A DNA stretch of 27,500 nucleotides, from NCBI GenBank assembly GCA_009746045.1, contig RPFO01001677.1, positions 45,001 through 72,500 of the forward strand, given 5' to 3'. The number at the start of each line of letters is the position of its first letter. Within the stretch, counting starts at the first letter, position 1. The translations under genes and the position numbers were made by a program. The notes beneath the pieces were generated by a model. It made no database searches. It saw nothing but the letters and a program-made list of their open reading frames with translations, and was not told the origin of the DNA. This document shows, piece after piece, positions 16,857 to 26,283 of this stretch. Source of the stretch: Mesostigma viride (taxonomy: Eukaryota > Streptophyta > Mesostigmatophyceae > Mesostigmatales > Mesostigmataceae).

Positions 16857-17440
16857 GCAACAGGGTAGCTATGAGGCTTGGTGGCTCGCCAGGTGTATGG
16901 GCGCATGGGTGGCCGAACGCGCAGGTGCAATTAGTTGGGTACGTTACTGGCTGAGTGGTTGGTTGGTTGGGTGGGTGGGTAAGTGTGCATGGGCAGCCAG
17001 TGGGCAGGCTGCTTGCCATGCAGGCAGGTCGGCGAGTGGGTGGTGGGTGGCTGTGTGGCTGTGTGGCTGTGTGGCTGTGTGGCTGTGTGGCTGCGTGGCT
17101 GCGTGGCTGCGTGGCTGCGTGGCTGCGTGGCTGCGTGGCTGTGTGGCTGTGTGGCTGTGTGGCTGTGTGGCTGCGTGGCTGCGTGGCTGCGTGGCTGCGT
17201 GGCTGCGTGGCTGCGTGGCTGCGTGGCTGCGTGGCTGCGTGGCTGCGTGGCTGCGTGGCTGCGTGACTGCGTGCAGGTGCATGTTTGATGGGTGGGTGGG
17301 TGGGTGGGTGGGTGGGTGGGTGGCTGCGTGACTGCGTGCAGGTGCATGTTTGATGGGTGGGTGGGTGGGTGGGTGGGTGGGTGGGTGGGTGGGTGGGTGG
17401 GTGGGTGGGTGGGTGGTGGGTGGGTGGGTGGGTGGGTGGG
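16857..17440 (+). repeat. Satellite unit E (584 bp, double cap)
   Basis: C-type anchor (GAGGCTTGGTGG). The octamer array alternates T-type, C-type, T-type and C-type blocks. The cap (CTGCGTGACTGCGTGCAGG then TGCATGTTTGATGGG) occurs twice, at about 17262 and 17322, separated by a short TGGG run. The unit ends at the spacer. Confidence 0.9.
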
Positions 17441-17820
17441 TGCATGCGTGTGTGGAGTGTTGTGTGTGTGTGTGTGTGTGTGAATGGGCAAATGGTGGTC
17501 AGGCTGGCGGTAGTGCATGCGGGCCGGCTATTGCGTTGCGTGTGATCGTGTGGAAGGCTAACTGTGGGTTCACAGGTGGGTGTATGGCCAGCAAAATGCG
17601 TGGATGATGGAATGGCTGTGGCTGTGTTGCTGTGTGGCTGGCAAATTTGTTGTCATGTGGCTCGGTGGGGGCTCAGCGGGTGGATTTTCGTGCATGTGTG
17701 TGCCATTTAAGCAAGTGCATGGGCAGGTGGGTGCATGTAATGTCTGGGTGGGTGGGCGACTGCGTGTGCTTGAATGCGCACGGTGGACTGGTGTGTGTCT
17801 GTGTGTGTGCGCCTGCGCGC

Positions 17821-17892
<72 letters not shown>

Positions 17893-18446
17893 ACGTGCCT
17901 GCGTGGGTGGGTGGTTGTGTGGCTGGCTGGCCACCTGCATGATGCGTTTGTGGCTGGCTTTCTCGAGTGGTTAGATGGCAGAGTGGCCAGGTGGCTCAGT
18001 AGGTGGCTGTGTGGCTGTGTGGCAGTGTGGCAGTGTGGCTGCGTGGCTGCGTGACTGCATGGATCAGTGGGTGTGTTTGCGCGCATGCGTGAGCGGTTAA
18101 GCAAGTGCATGGGTTCGTGGAGTGTTGTGAATGTTGTGTGTGCGTGTGCTTGTGTGTGACTGGGCACATGGCGGGCAGGATTGCGGTCATGGAGGTGGGC
18201 CAGCGAGTACGTGGCGGGCGATATGTGTCGCAGGCCCATTGTGGGTTGGTGGGTGGGTGGCCAGCTAAATCAGTGGGTGGTAGAATGGCTGTGTGGCTGC
18301 GTGGGATGAGTGGGTGCTTGTGTGTGCATGCGCGATTAAGGGAGTGCATACGTGTGTGTGTGTGTGTGTGTGTGAATGGGCACGTGGTGGTCAGGAAGGT
18401 GGTGAACTGGTGATGCGGTTCAAGACGGCGAGTGTGTGGTTGGCTA
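17441..18446 (+). repeat. ~1-kb complex spacer, copy 1
   Basis: Less repetitive G/T-rich sequence that separates the A-E array from the hexamer array. It includes TG microsatellites (17459-17482, 17822-17891 with about 34 units, 18353-18374). Two related internal segments start AAGCAAGTGCATGGG (about 17709 and 18099). A near-identical copy lies at 22710-23700. No credible ORF. Confidence 0.88.
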
Positions 18447-18455
18447 ACGGTGGGT

Positions 18456-18677
18456 GCGTGTGTGGGTGTGGGTGTGGGTGTGGGTGTGGGTGTGGGTGTG
18501 GGTGTGGGTGTGGGTGTGGGTGTGGGTGTGGGTGTGGGTGTGGGTGTGGGTGTGGGTGTGGGTGTGGTGTGGGTGTGGGTGTGGGTGTGGGTGGGTGTGG
18601 GTGTGGGTGTGGGTGTGGGTGTGGGTGTGGGTGTGGGTGTGGGTGTGGGTGTGGGTGTGGGTGTGGGTGTGGGTGTG

Positions 18678-18710
<33 letters not shown>

Positions 18711-18868
18711 GGTGTGGGTGTGGGTGTGGGTGTGGGTGTGGGTGTGGGTGTGGTGTGGGTGTGGTGTGGTGTGGGTGTGGGTGTGGGTGTGGGTGTGGGT
18801 GTGGGTGTGGGTGTGGGTGTGGGTGTGGGTGTGGGTGTGGGTGTGGTGTGGGTGGGTGTGGGTGTGGG
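18456..18868 (+). repeat. (TGTGGG)n hexamer array, copy 1
   Basis: About 400 bp of TGTGGG with occasional TGTGG or TGGG slips and one short TG run (18678-18702). It passes directly into the TGGG tetramer array at about 18866, probably the junction of the 5.3-kb duplication. Confidence 0.93.
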
Positions 18869-19229
18869 TGGGTGGGTGGGTGGGTGGGTGGGTGGGTGGG
18901 TGGGTGGGTGGGTGGGTGAATGGGTGGGTGGGTGGGTGGGTGGGTGGGTGGGTGGGTGGGTGGGTGGGTGGGTGGGTGGGTGGGTGGGTGGGTGGGTGGG
19001 TGGGTGGGTGGGTGGGTGGGTGGGTGGGTGGGTGCATGGGTGGTTGGGTGGTTGGGGCTGGGTGGGTGGGTGGGTGGGTGGGTGGGTGGGTGGGTGCGTG
19101 GGTGGGTGGGTGGGTGGGTGGGTGGGTGGGTGAATGGGTGGGTGGGTGGGTGGGTGGGTGGGTGGGGGGTGGGTGGATGGGTGGGTGGGTGGGTGCATGG
19201 GTGGTTGGGTGGTGTGGTGGTGGTGGGGT
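18866..19229 (+). repeat. TGGG array, duplicate of the unit-0 tail
   Basis: Tetramers with the same ordered variants as 13361-13781 (GTGCATGGGTGGTTGGG, GGTTGGGGCTGGG, GTGCGTGGG, GTGAATGGG, GTGGATGGG). The second block copy therefore starts inside this array. Confidence 0.85.
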
Positions 19230-20050
19230 GCAACAGGGTAGCTATGAGGCTGGGTGGCTCGCCAGGTGTATGGGCGCATGGGTGGCCGAACGCGCAGGTG
19301 CAATTAGTTGGGTACGTTACTGGCTAAGTGGTTGGTTGGGTGGGTAAGTGTGCATGGGCAGCCAGTGGGCAGGCTGCTTGCCATGCAGGCAGGTCGGCGA
19401 GTGGGTGGTGGGTGGCTGTGTGGCTGTGTGGCTGTGTGGCTGTGTGGCTGTGTGGCTGTGTGGCTGTGTGGCTGCGTGGCTGCGTGGCTGCGTGGCTGCG
19501 TGGCTGCGTGACTGCGTGGCTGCGTGACTGCGTGGCTGCGTGGCTGCGTGGCTGCGTGGCTGCGTGGCTGCGTGGCTGCGTGGCTGCGTGGCTGCGTGGC
19601 TGCGTGGCTGCGTGGCTGCGTGGCTGCGTGGCTGCGTGGCTGCGTGGCTGCGTGGCTGCGTGACTGCGTGCAGGTGCAGGTTTGATGGGTGGGTGGGTGG
19701 GTGGGTGGGTGGGTGGGTGGGTGGGTGGGTGGGTGGGTGGGTGGGTGGGTGGGTGGGTGGGTGGGTGGGTGGGTGGGTGGGTGGGTGGGTGGGTGCATGG
19801 GTGGGTGCATGGGTGGGTGGGTGGGTGGGGCTGGGTGGGTGGGTGGGTGGTTGGGTGGGTGGGGCTGGGTGGGTGGGTGGGTGGGTGGGTGGGTGGGTGG
19901 GTGGGTGGGTGGGTGGGTGGGTGGGTGGGTGGGTGGGTGGGTGGGTGGGTGGGTGGGTGGGTGGGTGGGTGGGTGGGTGCATGGGTGGTTGGGTGGGTGG
20001 GGCTGGGTGGGTGGGTGGGTGGTGTGGTGTGGTGTGGTGGTGCTGGGGGT
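19230..20050 (+). repeat. Satellite unit A' (821 bp)
   Basis: Carries the A-specific variants (GGCTCGCC, ACTGGCTAAGTGG). It differs from A mainly in TGGG array length. The cap has GCAGGTTTGATGGG instead of GCATGTTTG. Confidence 0.9.
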
Positions 20051-20826
20051 GCAACAGGGTAGCTATGAGGCTGGGTGGCTCACCAGGTGTATGGGCGCAT
20101 GGGTGGCCGAACGCGCAGGTGCAATTAGTTGGGTACGTTACTGGCTGAGTGGTTGGTTGGGTGGGTGGGTAAGTGTGCATGGGCAGCTAGTGGGCAGGCT
20201 GCTTGCCATGCAGGCAGGTCGGCGAGTGGGTGGTGGGTGGCTGTGTGGCTGTGTGGCTGTGTGGCTGTGTGGCTGTGTGGCTGTGTGGCTGTGTGGCTGT
20301 GTGGCTGCGTGGCTGTGTGGCTGCGTGGCTGCGTGGCTGCGTGGCTGCGTGACTGCGTGGCTGCGTGACTGCGTGGCTGCGTGGCTGCGTGGCTGCGTGG
20401 CTGCGTGGCTGCGTGGCTGCGTGGCTGCGTGCAGGTGCATGTTTGATGGGTGGGTGGGTGGGTGGGGGTGGGTGGGTGGGTGGGTGGGTGGGTGGGTGGG
20501 TGGGTGGGTGGGTGGGTGGGTGGGTGGGTGGGTGGGTGGGTGGGTGGGTGGGTGGGTGGGTGGGTGGGTGGGTGAATGGGTGGGTGGGTGGGTGGGTGGG
20601 TGCATGGGTGGGTGCATGGGTGGTTGGGTGGGTGGGGCTGGGTGCATGGGTGGTTGGGTGGGTGGGGCTGGGTGGGTGGGTGGGTGGGTGGGTGGGTGGG
20701 TGGGTGGGTGGGTGGGTGGGTGGGTGGGTGGGTGGGTGGGTGCATGGGTGGTTGGGTGGGTGGGGCTGGGTGGGTGGGGCTGGGTGGGTGGGTGGGTGGT
20801 GTGGTGTGGTGTGGTGGTGCTGGGGT
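20051..20826 (+). repeat. Satellite unit B' (776 bp)
   Basis: Carries the B variants and matches B in order. It lacks B's private CCGAAGGCG change and has the usual CCGAACGCG. Confidence 0.9.
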
Positions 20827-21499
20827 GCAACAGGGTAGCTATGAGGCTTGGTGGCTCGCCAGGTGTATGGGCGCATGGGTGGCCGAACGCGCAGGTGCAA
20901 TTAGTTGGGTACGTTACTGGCTGAGTGGTTGGTTGGTTGGTTGGGTGGGTAAGTGTGCATGGGCAGCCAGTGGGCAGGCTGCTTGCCATGCAGGCAGGTC
21001 GGCGAGTGGGTGGTGGGTGGCTGTGTGGCTGTGTGGCTGTGTGGCTGTGTGGCTGTGTGGCTGTGTGGCTGTGTGGCTGTGTGGCTGTGTGGCTGTGTGG
21101 CTGTGTGGCTGCGTGGCTGCGTGGCTGCGTGGCTGCGTGACTGCGTGGCTGCGTGGCTGCGTGGCTGCGTGGCTGCGTGGCTGCGTGGCTGCGTGGCTGC
21201 GTGGCTGCGTGGCTGCGTGGCTGCGTGGCTGCGTGGCTGCGTGGCTGCGTGGCTGCGTGGCTGCGTGGCTGCGTGGCTGCGTGGCTGCGTGGCTGCGTGG
21301 CTGCGTGACTGCGTGCATGTTTGATGGGTGGGTGGGTGGGTGGGTGGGTGGGTGGGTGGGTGGGTGGGGGTGGGTGGGTGGGTGGGTGGGTGGGTGGGTG
21401 GGTGGGTGGGTGGGTGGGTGGGTGGGTGCATGGGTGGTTGGGTGGGTGGGGCTGGGTGGGTGGGTGGGTGGTGTGGTGTGGTGTGGTGGTGCTGGGGGT
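20827..21499 (+). repeat. Satellite unit C' (673 bp)
   Basis: Carries C variants (GAGGCTTGGTGG, CTGCGTGCATGTTTG cap). The octamer array differs by a few units from C. Confidence 0.9.
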
Positions 21500-22202
21500 G
21501 CAACAGGGTAGCTATGAGGCTGGGTGGCTCACCAGGTGTATGGGCGTATGGGTGGCCGAACGCGCAGGTGCAATTAGTTGGGTACGTTACTGGCTGAGTG
21601 GTTGGTTGGGTGGGTAAGTAAGTGTGCATGGGCAGCTAGTGGGCAGGCTGCTTGCCATGCAGGCAGGTCGGCGAGTGGGTGGTGGGTGGCTGTGTGGCTG
21701 CGTGGCTGCGTGGCTGCGTGGCTGCGTGGCTGCGTGGCTGCGTGGCTGCGTGGCTGCGTGACTGCGTGGCTGCGTGGCTGCGTGGCTGCGTGGCTGCGTG
21801 GCTGCGTGGCTGCGTGGCTGCGTGGCTGCGTGCAGGTGCATGTTTGATGGGTGGGTGGGTGGGTGGGTGGGTGGGTGGGTGGGTGGGTGGGTGGGTGGGT
21901 GGGGCTGGGTGGGTGGGTGGGTGGGTGGGTGAATTGGTGGGTGGGTGGGTGGGTGGGTGGGTGGGTGGGTGGGTGGGTGGGTGGGTGGGTGGGTGGGTGG
22001 GTGGGTGCATGGGTGGTTGGGTGGGTGGGGCTGGGTGGGTGGGTGGGTGGGTGGGTGGGTGGGTGGGTGGGTGGGTGGGTGGGTGGGTGGGTGGGTGGGT
22101 GGGTGGGTGGGTGGGTGGGTGGGTGCATGGGTGGTTGGGTGGGTGGGGCTGGGTGGGTGGGGCTGGGTGGGTGGTGTGGTGTGGTGTGGTGGTGCTGGGG
22201 GT
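21500..22202 (+). repeat. Satellite unit D' (703 bp)
   Basis: D-type anchor with private changes (GGGCGTATGGG, GGGTAAGTAAGTG). The T-type octamer block is almost absent, so the array is mainly CTGCGTGG. Confidence 0.9.
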
Positions 22203-22709
22203 GCAACAGGGTAGCTATGAGGCTTGGTGGCTCGCCAGGTGTATGGGCGCATGGGTGGCCGAACGCGCAGGTGCAATTAGTTGGGTACGTTACTGGCTGA
22301 GTGGTTGGTTGGTTGGGTGGGTGGGTAAGTGTGCATGGGCAGCCAGTGGGCAGGCTGCTTGCCATGCAGGCAGGTCGGCGAGTGGGTGGTGGGTGGCTGT
22401 GTGGCTGTGTGGCTGTGTGGCTGTGTGGCTGTGTGGCTGCGTGGCTGCGTGGCTGCGTGGCTGCGTGGCTGCGTGGCTGCGTGGCTGCGTGGCTGCGTGG
22501 CTGCGTGGCTGCGTGGCTGCGTGACTGCGTGCAGGTGCATGTTTGATGGGTGGGTGGGTGGGTGGGTGGGTGGGTGGGTGGGTGGCTGCGTGACTGCGTG
22601 CAGGTGCATGTTTGATGGGTGGGTGGGTGGGTGGGTGGGTGGGTGGGTGGGTGGGTGGGTGGGTGGGTGGGTGGGTGGGTGGGTGGGTGGGGGTGGGTGG
22701 GTGGGTGGG
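22203..22709 (+). repeat. Satellite unit E' (507 bp, double cap)
   Basis: Same double cap as E (about 22520 and 22583). The octamer array is shorter, lacking the second T-type block. Confidence 0.9.
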
Positions 22710-23093
22710 TGCATGCGTGTGTGGAGTGTTGTGTGTGTGTGTGTGTGTGTGTGTGAATGGGCAAATGGTGGTCAGGCTGGCGGTAGTGCATGCGGGCCGG
22801 CTATTGCGTTGCGTGTGATCGTGTGGAAGGCTAACTGTGGGTTCACAGGTGGGTGTATGGCCAGCAAAATGCGTGGATGATGGAATGGCTGTGGCTGTGT
22901 TGCTGTGTGGCTGGCAAATTTGTTGTCATGTGGCTCGGTGGGGGCTCAGCGGGTGGATTTTCGTGCATGTGTGTGCCATTTAAGCAAGTGCATGGGCAGG
23001 TGGGTGCATGTAATGTCTGGGTGGGTGGGCGACTGCGTGTGCTTGAATGCGCACGGTGGACTGGTGTGTGTCTGTGTGTGTGCGCCTGCGCGC

Positions 23094-23145
<52 letters not shown>

Positions 23146-23700
23146 ACGTGCCTGCGTGGGTGGGTGGTTGTGTGGCTGGCTGGCCACCTGCATGATGCGT
23201 TTGTGGCTGGCTTTCTCGAGTGGTTAGATGGCAGAGTGGCCAGGTGGCTCAGTAGGTGGCTGTGTGGCTGTGTGGCAGTGTGGCAGTGTGGCTGCGTGGC
23301 TGCGTGACTGCATGGATCAGTGGGTGTGTTTGCGCGCATGCGTGAGCGGTTAAGCAAGTGCATGGGTTCGTGGAGTGTTGTGAATGTTGTGTGTGCGTGT
23401 GCTTGTGTGTGACTGGGCACATGGCGGGCAGGATTGCGGTCATGGAGGTGGGCCAGCGAGTACGTGGCGGGCGATATGTGTCGCAGGCCCATTGTGGGTT
23501 GGTGGGTGGGTGGCCAGCTAAATCAGTGGGTGGTAGAATGGCTGTGTGGCTGCGTGGGATGAGTGGGTGCTTGTGTGTGCATGCGCGATTAAGGGAGTGC
23601 ATACGTGTGTGTGTGTGTGTGTGTGTGTGAATGGGCACGTGGTGGTCAGGAAGGTGGTGAACTGGTGATGCGGTTCAAGACGGCGAGTGTGTGGTTGGCT
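22710..23700 (+). repeat. ~1-kb complex spacer, copy 2
   Basis: By eye identical to 17441-18446 except for TG microsatellite lengths (for example about 25 instead of 34 TG units at 23095-23144). Confidence 0.9.
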
Positions 23701-23708
23701 AACGGTGG

Positions 23709-24361
23709 GTGCGTGTGTGGGTGTGGGTGTGGGTGTGGGTGTGGGTGTGGGTGTGGGTGTGGGTGTGGGTGTGGGTGTGGGTGTGGGTGTGGGTGTGGGT
23801 GTGGGTGTGGGTGTGGGTGTGGGTGTGGGTGTGGGTGTGGGTGGGTGTGGGTGTGGGTGTGGGTGTGGGTGTGGGTGTGGGTGTGGGTGTGGGTGTGGGT
23901 GTGGGTGTGGGTGTGGGTGTGGGTGTGGGTGTGTGTGTGTGTGTGTGGTGTGGGTGGGTGTGGGTGTGGTGTGTGTGTGGGTGTGGGTGTGGGTGTGGGT
24001 GTGGGTGTGGGTGTGGGTGTGGGTGTGGGTGTGGGTGTGGGTGTGGGTGTGGGTGTGGGTGTGGGTGGGTGTGGTGTGGGTGTGGGTGTGGGTGTGGGTG
24101 TGGGTGTGGGTGTGGGTGTGGGTGTGGGTGTGGGTGTGGGTGTGGGTGTGGGTGTGGGTGTGGGTGTGGGTGTGGGTGTGGGTGTGGGTGTGGGTGTGGG
24201 TGTGGGTGTGTGTGGGTGTGGGTGTGGGTGTGTGGGTGGTGGGTGTGGGTGTGGGTGTGGGTGTGGGTGTGGGTGTGGGTGTGGTGTGGGTGTGTGTGTG
24301 GGTGTGGTGTGGGTGTGTGTGGGTGTGGTGTGGTGTGGGTGTGTGTGGTGTGTGTGTGTGT

Positions 24362-24427
<66 letters not shown>

Positions 24428-24440
24428 TGTGGGTGTGTGG
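23709..24440 (+). repeat. (TGTGGG)n hexamer array, copy 2, and TG-rich end
   Basis: Longer than copy 1 (about 590 bp of TGTGGG). It then turns into irregular TGTGTGG and TG runs (24290-24435) and a G-run (GGGGGGTTGGGGGATAGGGG). Confidence 0.93.
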
Positions 24441-24460
24441 GGGGTTGGGGGATAGGGGGG

Positions 24461-24950
24461 GGCGACAGGGTAGCAAGGTGGCTGGGTGGCTGGCCAGGTG
24501 CATGCATGTATGGTTGGCCAATAATGCAGGTGCAATTGGTTGGGTACGTTACTGGCTGAGTGGTTGGTTGATTGGTTGGGTAGATCTGCATGGGCACCAG
24601 CAGGCAGGCTGTCGGGCATGCAGGCAGGTTGGCGAGTGCGTGGTGGGTAGCTGTGTGGCCGTGCGGCTGCATGGCTGTGTGACTGTGTGGCTGTGTGGCT
24701 CATTGAGTGCAGTTGCACGCGTGTATGTGGGCGATCAAGCAGGTGCATGGGTTGGTGGGTGCGTGGAGAGTTGGTTGGGCGGGCATGCTTGCATGGGCAC
24801 ATGGCGGGCTGGCTAGCTAACGGGCATGTATTGCAGGCCGGCGAGAGTGCGTGGTTGGTGCCTGTGTGACTGGCTAAGCGGGTGGCGTGTGGGTGGCTCG
24901 TGGCTGGGTGTCTGGGTCGGCGTCGAGAGCCCAGATTGCCTGCCCTCATT
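24461..24950 (+). repeat. Diverged right-edge anchor and spacer-like remnant
   Basis: It starts GCGACAGGGTAGCAAGG and continues as a diverged anchor (GGGTACGTTACTGGCTGAGTG is conserved, other parts altered). There are only a few irregular octamers (24647-24705). It then passes to sequence resembling the spacer (GGTGCATGGGTTGGTGGG, GGGCACATGGCGGGCTGG). It appears to be a single unexpanded copy of the satellite ancestor. Confidence 0.75.
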
Positions 24951-25248
24951 GTGCGTGGGCACGTGGTGCCATGGGATGTGTTGTGGCATAACATGGTGGA
25001 TGTTGGAGCCGTTGAGGTTGGCTGCAGGCTGACAACCAGGAAAACGTTTGTTGTAACTTGTTACCCTTCCGATTGTCACCGGATGAGACGCAAATGCGTG
25101 TTTTCACACAAAGTGGTATGAATAGATAGAAATGCTCCCGGCTCTGTCGTGTTTCTTGGTAACTTGTGAAGGTTGAGATGTAATTCCCCCATGTTTTTGT
25201 GCCCTGTCAGTACGACAAGAGACTTCACCAAGACTTCCGGCAACATCC
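24951..25248. other. Unique sequence, no gene seen
   Basis: Mixed-composition sequence right of the satellite. No supported ORF or RNA gene. Confidence 0.5.
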
Positions 25249-25280
25249 ATTAATTGATTAATTAATTAATTAATTAATTA
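25249..25280 (+). repeat. (TAAT)n microsatellite
   Basis: About eight TAAT/TTAA units with one TTGATT interruption. Confidence 0.9.
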
Positions 25281-25333
25281 GGAACATAACTCCGTTGGGA
25301 GTACATGTAGCACATATCCCTGAGAAGGGGCAT

Positions 25334-25525
25334 ATGGCTTTTAATACATTCTGGGCTACTTCCTGCAAGGGTAGGGATGTAGACTACACCTGCTCTAGGT
25401 GCACCAAGGGCACCTGCACCACCATGATCTCTCAGAGCGCAAGGGGGCCTGACATGGGGTGGAAGATGGTCCGGCAACATGACCATTATCAAATGAACGG
25501 AAGCAGAGGTGGGGGTGGTTCTTAG
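25334..25525 (+). CDS. Short unrecognised ORF with clustered cysteines
   Basis: A frame of 63 residues from ATG 25334; it is open from 25274 without an ATG. It contains CKGRDVDYTCSRCTKGTC, a cysteine cluster that could bind a metal. It ends in a Gly-rich tail (GSRGGGGS). No family is recognised and no flanking coding context exists, so chance is quite possible. Confidence 0.15.
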   Translation: MAFNTFWATSCKGRDVDYTCSRCTKGTCTTMISQSARGPDMGWKMVRQHDHYQMNGSRGGGGS

Positions 25526-25736
25526 TATTGGACATCTGTCTTGCTTTCGGCCACCATGTGTGCGTGAAGTGCAGATCGACAAACCCTGTAACGTGACATG
25601 TTTAGGCCGTTGCGTCACCTAGGCGTTGGTGGCATTGGCCCAGTGAGGGGCTCACCAAACAAAGCGACGCTGGGGGCTAAGCTTGTAGGGCTGGTCCTTG
25701 CCCAAGGGCATGATGCCTGCCCAGTCGCCGGCCCCT

Positions 25737-25757
25737 GGGGCCCCATCCTGGGGCCCC
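25737..25757. repeat. Hairpin GGGGCCCC-ATCCT-GGGGCCCC
   Basis: Two self-complementary 8-mers separated by 5 bases. They can pair as a perfect 8-bp stem with a 5-base loop. Confidence 0.85.
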
Positions 25758-25810
25758 ACCTGCGTCCACTTGATCCGCGCATGTCGCTGGCTGGCCGAAA
25801 GGAAAAAAAA

Positions 25811-25832
25811 ACGTGCTGGCTGGCCAGCACGT
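25811..25832. repeat. 22-base perfect inverted repeat
   Basis: ACGTGCTGGC, TG, then its exact complement GCCAGCACGT, preceded by an A9 run. It resembles a terminator-like hairpin but nothing transcribed is seen beside it. Confidence 0.85.
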
Positions 25833-26212
25833 TACCATTAGCCATACCATTGGCCAATGCGTTTGAAGTTAGCCATACCATGTTGCGCGATGTGAGTCCA
25901 ACTGGGAGCTCGCACTGGAGGTCCGTGCCCTGGCCGTCCCGCACAGTAGGCACGGTGCCATGTGTTCGGCCAGAGCTCTAGAGCGACGGTATCCGGCATA
26001 ACCACAGTAGGTGCACAGTGCCTTTGGTCAAGGTGCCCTGCCTTGTGCATCCACACGGAATCGGCATGCGGCATGGTGAATTTACTAGTACCGGAAAAGG
26101 GCCTTGAACAGGGTGCATCATCAGGTCCCTCATCGCTGGGGGGCCGGGGCCGTACGTGATTCACCCCTATCATGGTGGAGGTGTTTGTTGTTCGAACCCT
26201 CACGAGTGGCCC

Positions 26213-26281
26213 GCGTGCAATATGACGTGAAGATCGTCTGCATGATGCCCCAGCCCTAGCTGGCAGCGCTAGATGGGGATA
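26213..26281 (-). mobile_element. Fragment of a second LINE 3' region
   Basis: It contains GATCGTCTGCATGATGCCCC and GCTAGATGGGGATA, which match the LINE 3' body (compare ATCGTCTGCATCATCCCCCA at 10583-10602 and the segment at 26390-26430). It abuts the tail of the adjacent LINE, as if one copy inserted into or beside another. Confidence 0.6.
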
Positions 26282-26283
26282 CA

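Larger units (their letters stand above)
12851..24460 (+). repeat. Hierarchical (higher-order) G/T-rich satellite megablock
   Basis: The block is built of TGGG tetramers, CTGTGTGG/CTGCGTGG octamers, TGTGGG hexamers and TG dimers, organised by a recurring non-repetitive anchor. The anchor includes GCAACAGGGTAGCTATGAGG, GGGTACGTTACTGGCT and GCAGGCTGCTTGCCATGCAG. Good anchors start at 13782, 14590, 15366, 16062, 16857, 19230, 20051, 20827, 21500 and 22203. Diverged ones are at 12851 and 24461. Cytosine and adenine are rare on the + strand throughout. No gene is supported; all frames are open because the periods 4 and 8 are not multiples of 3 and give no stop codon. Confidence 0.95.
25526..26212. 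other. GC-rich stretch with hairpins, no firm gene
   Basis: Open frames on both strands (for example 25598-25981 on + and 25838-26284 on -) are low-complexity and mutually overlapping, with no recognisable domain. Two clear inverted repeats lie inside it (25737-25757 and 25811-25832). Confidence 0.4.

Noticed and set aside
18456-18868. Telomere or interstitial telomere tract
   Set aside because: TGTGGG and TGGG do not match the common TTAGGG, TTTAGGG or TTTTAGGG telomere repeats. The arrays are internal and embedded in a satellite.
12851-22710. CRISPR-like array (regular unit and spacer pattern)
   Set aside because: The units are hundreds of bases long, the 'spacers' are simple repeats, there are no cas genes and the context is eukaryotic.
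12848-24460. Dozens of ORFs such as [24 protein letters not shown] and VGVGVGVG on both strands
   Set aside because: All are repeat products. Frames on both strands and in all phases are open at once, with no start context, no domain and no codon bias.
25598-25981. 127-codon + strand ORF MFRPLRHLGVGGIGP...
   Set aside because: GC-rich chance frame overlapped by open frames on the other strand. It spans two strong hairpins and has no recognisable domain.
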